Shown here piece after piece: positions 15,997-18,601 of a DNA stretch of 18,601 nucleotides. A model generated the notes under the pieces. It did no database searches. It saw only the letters and a list, made by a program, of their open reading frames with translations, and was not told the DNA's origin. The DNA is from an uncultured Clostridia bacterium (GTDB lineage: Bacteria > Bacillota > Clostridia > TANB77 > CAG-508). How positions within the stretch are numbered: position 1 is the first letter of the stretch; the number at the start of each line of letters is the position of its first letter. The stretch is taken from positions 1-18,601 of the forward strand of contig CAPBNZ010000036.1 of assembly GCA_948585895.1 (NCBI GenBank), in the 5' to 3' direction. A program made the position numbers and the translations under genes.

Positions 15997-16065
15997 AAAG
16001 GGACAGTTCTTAAAGATTTCATTTTATGAAACAATTAAGAACTGTCCCTTTTGTTTTATTTATTA
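15997..16065. repeat. Paired GGGACAG inverted repeat acting as terminator between convergent genes
   Basis: AAAGGGACAGTTCTTAA (15997-16013) pairs perfectly over 17 bp with 16035-16051. An inner 6-bp stem TTTCAT/ATGAAA (16017-16022, 16026-16031) lies beyond a 3x3 internal loop. On the + strand it is followed by a T-rich run (TTTTGTTTTATTTATT), which fits termination of the DUF84 gene. In the other direction only TTTCT follows, so termination of the SPFH gene is weaker. Each half resembles the solo unit at 15386-15408, so this is two units placed head to head. Confidence 0.8.
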
Positions 16066-16967
16066 TCTTTTTTACTATCTGTAATAATTTCTTTCATAGC
16101 ACCTAATGAACTTAACGTATTAGTTGCTTCAAAAGGAATAAATATCTTATTAGCATCACCTTTAGCAACTTCTTTTAAAGCTTCTAAAGACTTTAATTGA
16201 ACTAATGTATCATTTGGGTCTGCTTTTTTCATAGCATCATAAACCATCTGAATTTCTTTTGCTTTGGCATCAGCAACTTCTTTAATAGCTTGAGCTTCAC
16301 CAGCAGCTCTCCTAATTCTAGCTTCTCGATCAGCTTCAGCTTCTAAAATAGCAGCTTGCTTTTTACCTTCAGCAATTGTAATAGCAGATTGTCTTTGAGC
16401 TTCTGACTCTAAGATTAAAGCTCTTTTATTTCTTTCAGCATTCATTTCTTTTTCCATGGCATCTCTAATATCAGCAGGTGGAGTAATATCTTTAATTTCT
16501 ACACGATCAATTTTACATCCCCATCTATCAGTGGCTTCATCAAGAACTAATCTTAATTGAGTGTTAATACCATCCCTAGAACTGAAAGTTTCATCCAAAT
16601 CCATTTTACCAATAATATCACGAATTGTTGTAATAGCAAGATACTCGATACCTTTCTTTAAACTTTGAATTTCATATACTGCTTTAGCAGGATCTGTTAT
16701 TTGATAGAAAACAACAGTATCAATTGTAATTGTAACATTATCTTTTGTAATAACACCTTGAGGTGGAACATCCATTGTTTGCTGTTTTAAGCTTACAACA
16801 CTTCTTACATGATCAAAAAATGGGATAATAATAGTAAGACCAGCATCAGCAACCTTATAAAATTTACCTAATCTTTCAATAATATATACCTCAGATTGTT
16901 TGACAATTTTGATAGACATAGCTGCTATTATTAAAATGATAACAAGTAGAACGAATAAAAACCACAT
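16056..16967 (-). CDS. SPFH/stomatin-like (band 7) membrane protein, QmcA type
   Basis: This 303-aa protein starts with one hydrophobic segment (residues 2-18), followed by an SPFH domain (about 20-190) with ERLGKFYKVADAGLTIIIPFFD, PPQGVITKDNVTITIDTVVFYQITDP and the DITPPADIRDAMEKEMNAERNKRA segment. An Ala/Glu/Arg-rich coiled coil (about 180-255) and a short soluble tail complete it. Such proteins form large oligomeric membrane assemblies and organise membrane microdomains. AGGAGG lies about eight bases before the ATG on this strand. The gene follows nfeD after 104 bases, the well-known stomatin-NfeD pairing. Confidence 0.92.
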   Translation of the reverse strand: MWFLFVLLVIILIIAAMSIKIVKQSEVYIIERLGKFYKVADAGLTIIIPFFDHVRSVVSLKQQTMDVPPQGVITKDNVTITIDTVVFYQITDPAKAVYEIQSLKKGIEYLAITTIRDIIGKMDLDETFSSRDGINTQLRLVLDEATDRWGCKIDRVEIKDITPPADIRDAMEKEMNAERNKRALILESEAQRQSAITIAEGKKQAAILEAEADREARIRRAAGEAQAIKEVADAKAKEIQMVYDAMKKADPNDTLVQLKSLEALKEVAKGDANKIFIPFEATNTLSSLGAMKEIITDSKKDNK

Positions 16968-17033
16968 AAATTTTTCCTCCTTTTAATTTATAAATATATT
17001 TGTAGTTACAAAACTACCATGTAATTTTGCATA

Positions 17034-17064
17034 AGTTAACTAAAAATATAATAGTTAACTAAAA
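17034..17064. repeat. Two copies of AGTTAACTAAAA in the nfeD-SPFH spacer
   Basis: The 12-base sequence occurs at 17034-17045 and 17053-17064, a period of 19. Because AGTTAACT is itself palindromic, the copies can also pair as a 9-bp hairpin with a 9-base loop. It may be an operator pair or a processing hairpin between the two genes. A separate 6-bp hairpin GTAGTT/AACTAC lies at 17002-17017. Confidence 0.5.
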
Positions 17065-17071
17065 TTTAAAG

Positions 17072-17503
17072 CTATTTTTCGATTGGTGAGACAATTGCTT
17101 TGACTCCTTGAATTTCTTTGATTTCAACTTCAGTGCCTTGGGCAATACACATATCGTTTATGCCAATAGCAGACCAAACTTCTCCATCTACCTTAATTTG
17201 ACCAAGTGAATGCATGGAGTTAATATCTTTTGTAACAATTCCAGTTTTTCCAATGTTAGAATATACATTAGTTTTTATGGTATTTTTATTATGGATAAAT
17301 TTTTTTACAAATGGTTTAGTTGTCAAAATTAAGATGCCAGAAGATATGACAAATGTAGCGGTTTGAATTATTAAGTTATCAGTAAATAGACTAATAAACA
17401 TAGCAAATAAAGCACCTATTGCTAACCAGAAGATTAAAAAACCTACTGTTATAATTTCAATTATTAAACAGATTCCAGCAATAATTAGCCAAATTTGCCA
17501 CAT
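17072..17503 (-). CDS. NfeD family membrane protein (short form)
   Basis: This 143-aa protein has two to three membrane segments in residues 3-65 (IIAGICLIIEIITVGFLIFW, then a second hydrophobic stretch and TFVISSGILIL). A C-terminal OB-fold-like beta domain follows (about 80-143: NIGKTGIVTKDI, GQIKVDGEVWSAI, GTEVEIKEIQGVKAIVSP). This is the short NfeD form without the ClpP-like protease domain. Family members partner stomatin/SPFH proteins, here encoded next on the same strand. AAAGGAGG precedes the ATG on this strand. It heads the two-gene transcript. Confidence 0.9.
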   Translation of the reverse strand: MWQIWLIIAGICLIIEIITVGFLIFWLAIGALFAMFISLFTDNLIIQTATFVISSGILILTTKPFVKKFIHNKNTIKTNVYSNIGKTGIVTKDINSMHSLGQIKVDGEVWSAIGINDMCIAQGTEVEIKEIQGVKAIVSPIEK

Positions 17504-17533
17504 AAAATTTCCTCCTTTAAACCAATTATTAGT

Positions 17534-17542
17534 ATTATAACA
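17534..17542 (-). promoter_or_regulatory. Extended -10 promoter of nfeD
   Basis: Read on the - strand, TGTTATAAT gives a perfect TATAAT (17539 down to 17534) with the TGn extension. The -35 region has no good consensus, which extended -10 promoters tolerate. Transcription would start near 17527, about 24 bases before the ATG. Confidence 0.55.
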
Positions 17543-17584
17543 TATATTTGGGAAAAAAGGAATAGGTTATGTTAATTTTTTGGA

Positions 17585-17618
17585 TTGACTACATTGGACA
17601 TATAAGATATTATATCTT
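17585..17618 (+). promoter_or_regulatory. Orphan promoter-like sequence with a palindrome over its -10, in the nfeD-hrcA gap
   Basis: TTGACT (17585-17590) and TATTAT (17608-17613) are 17 bases apart. The palindrome AAGATAT-T-ATATCTT (17604-17618) covers the -10. It would drive transcription rightward about 230 bases before hrcA, either as a second hrcA promoter or a short RNA. No ORF of note follows. Apart from this, the nfeD promoter and the hrcA control region, I see nothing else in the 348-base gap 17504-17851. Confidence 0.35.
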
Positions 17619-17736
17619 TGAAAGAAGCATCATAAACAGAAATATTTGATTCACATAAGAAATATCATTGAAACAATAGAGTTTTGCTTATCTTAACTTA
17701 GTTTTAAGTCAATCTGGTAAAAAGGTAAGCAACAAT

Positions 17737-17758
17737 ATTCACAAAAAATTCACAAAAA
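17737..17758 (+). repeat. Tandem ATTCACAAAAA (two 11-base copies) upstream of the hrcA promoter
   Basis: Two perfect tandem copies occupy 17737-17747 and 17748-17758. They are A-tract rich and about one helical turn each, just upstream of the -35. This is typical of an UP-element or bent DNA; specific binding is possible but unproven. Confidence 0.5.
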
Positions 17759-17760
17759 AA

Positions 17761-17787
17761 TTAGCAGATAGTATTGACAACTGCTAA
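17761..17787. promoter_or_regulatory. CIRCE-like operator 1 (divergent copy)
   Basis: TTAGCA (17761-17766) and TGCTAA (17782-17787) are 15 bases apart, exactly the spacing in CIRCE (TTAGCACTC-N9-GAGTGCTAA). The inner triplets differ from consensus (GAT and AAC). It overlaps the -35 box of the hrcA promoter, so HrcA bound here would block RNA polymerase. Confidence 0.65.
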
Positions 17788-17800
17788 AAAGGGGTATAAT
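17774..17800 (+). promoter_or_regulatory. hrcA promoter
   Basis: A perfect TTGACA (17774-17779) lies in the spacer of the first CIRCE-like site, and a perfect TATAAT is at 17795-17800. The 15-base gap is short; TAATAT at 17797-17802 would give 17. Transcription would begin close to the second CIRCE at 17811. Confidence 0.7.
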
Positions 17801-17810
17801 ATATAAGAGG

Positions 17811-17837
17811 TTAGCAATCGATAGTCAAGAGTGCTAA
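17811..17837. promoter_or_regulatory. CIRCE operator 2
   Basis: TTAGCAATC-N9-GAGTGCTAA matches the CIRCE consensus except one base in the left arm (A for C). It lies at the predicted transcription start and in the mRNA leader 14 bases before the hrcA start codon. HrcA binding here would give the usual autoregulation of the heat-shock operon. Confidence 0.93.
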
Positions 17838-17851
17838 AAGAGGTGAAAAAT

Positions 17852-18601
17852 TTGTTAGATGAAAGAAAAAAGAAAGTCTTACAAGCAATCGTAGAAGAAT
17901 ACATTAATACAGCAGAACCAGTAAGTTCAAATTCAATAACGCAAAACCATGGACTAAAATGTAGTAGTGCAACCATTCGAAGTGAGATGTCAGAACTAGA
18001 AAAAAGTGGATTTTTAGATAAAACGCATACATCTAGTGGAAGAATTCCATCAGCAAAAGGATATAGGTATTATGTAGATGAACTTTTAAAAGATGATGAT
18101 ATAAGTATAGAAGAAATTAAATATATTAGTTCGAAATTAGAGACCAAAGTGAACGAAATTGAAGACTTAACAAAAATAGCAGCCAATACTATTTCTGAGG
18201 TAACTCATTATACAACAGTTTCTATTGGACCAAAAACGATAACACAATTAATAGAGGAAATTAAATTTGTTTTATTAGGTTCTAGGATGATTATGGCAGT
18301 AATCTTAACAGATTCTGGTTTAATTAAAGAAACCATTATCAAATTTGATGAAGATATAAATGAAAAACAAGTAGAAACCATGAATTATATGTTTAACAAT
18401 AAATTAAAAGGGCAACCAATTGAAACCATAGATAGACCACTAGAAGAATATTTATATGATGAAATGACATATAGTATCAATGTAATCAAACCGATTATTG
18501 AACAAATAAAAAAAGTTTTAGAAGAAGACAACAAAATTTATTTAGAAGGAACTAACAAATCATTCGATTTACCAGAATTCAACAGTTTAGAAGTGGCTAA
18601 A
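17852..18601 (+). CDS. hrcA: Heat-inducible transcription repressor HrcA (3' partial)
   Basis: The frame is open from 17852 to the window end, giving the first 250 residues of a protein usually about 345 long. The N-terminal winged helix (1-75) shows LDERKKKVLQAIVEEYI, EPVSS, then SSATIRSEMSELEKSGFLDKTH and SSGRIPSAKGYRYYVD, a classic HrcA run. The central dimerisation region follows. I chose the TTG at 17852 because AGAGGTG (17839-17845) is six bases away and the product then begins MLDER as in relatives; GTG 17843 is in frame but overlaps that site. Controlled by two CIRCE operators and probably followed by grpE, dnaK and dnaJ outside the window (inference from family). Confidence 0.96.
   Translation, partial: MLDERKKKVLQAIVEEYINTAEPVSSNSITQNHGLKCSSATIRSEMSELEKSGFLDKTHTSSGRIPSAKGYRYYVDELLKDDDISIEEIKYISSKLETKVNEIEDLTKIAANTISEVTHYTTVSIGPKTITQLIEEIKFVLLGSRMIMAVILTDSGLIKETIIKFDEDINEKQVETMNYMFNNKLKGQPIETIDRPLEEYLYDEMTYSINVIKPIIEQIKKVLEEDNKIYLEGTNKSFDLPEFNSLEVAK

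Noticed and set aside
17583..17714. GATTGACT (17583) and AGTCAATC (17707) as arms of a long element
   Set aside because: Only 8 bp at a distance of over 110 bases in AT-rich DNA; expected by chance.
17761..17976. Reverse-strand 71-codon ORF across the hrcA start
   Set aside because: It overlaps both CIRCE sites and hrcA coding sequence and has no family resemblance; it is a shadow frame.
1..18601. CRISPR array, tRNA, rRNA, insertion sequence transposase or phage genes
   Set aside because: No regularly spaced repeats, no cloverleaf or rRNA-like stretches and no transposase or integrase motifs were seen; the repeats found are isolated palindromes at gene ends.

Overview
The window reads as chromosome of a low-GC, Gram-positive anaerobe of the Clostridia type. 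The support is very AT-rich DNA, AGA-dominated arginine codons, strong AGGAGG-type ribosome binding sites, a HrcA/CIRCE heat-shock control region, a pgk-tpiA-gpmI glycolytic cluster, and a NifU-like/GGGtGRT protein pair that I associate with anaerobes. I cannot name a species. No rRNA, tRNA, CRISPR array, phage gene or transposase gene is visible.

Layout on the + strand: (1) 1-3376, two translationally coupled half-transporters of a heterodimeric ABC exporter; the first is cut by the window edge. (2) 3377-8069, carA and carB for carbamoyl phosphate synthesis. They are preceded by a strong promoter, a 27-codon U-rich hydrophobic leader ORF and an intrinsic terminator that ends just before the carA ribosome binding site, so this looks like an attenuator. 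(3) 8051-13123, a glycolytic operon: pgk, a Nudix hydrolase gene, tpiA, gpmI, and a YezG/DUF600-type immunity-like protein at its end. A perfect 40-bp inverted repeat sits between tpiA and gpmI and contains the tpiA stop codon. (4) 13311-15374, an IscU/NifU-like protein and a GGGtGRT-family protein, separated by about 370 bases that hold a hairpin and what looks like a decayed coding remnant. (5) 15375-16051, a DUF84 (inosine/xanthosine triphosphatase-like) gene bracketed by two copies of a GGGACAG palindromic repeat; the second copy also serves as its terminator.

On the - strand, 16056-17503 carries a membrane pair: nfeD followed by an SPFH/stomatin-like gene. Divergent from it, hrcA starts at a TTG codon (17852) and runs off the right edge. 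Its promoter is bracketed by two CIRCE-type operators exactly 50 bp apart.

Most genes are standard housekeeping. The parts that are not routine are the leader/attenuator before carA, the family of palindromic GGGAC(A/G)G repeats (three loci), the immunity-like gene in a glycolytic operon, the uncharacterised NifU-like/GGGtGRT pair, and the doubled CIRCE operator. All functional calls are from reading motifs by eye; no database search was possible.
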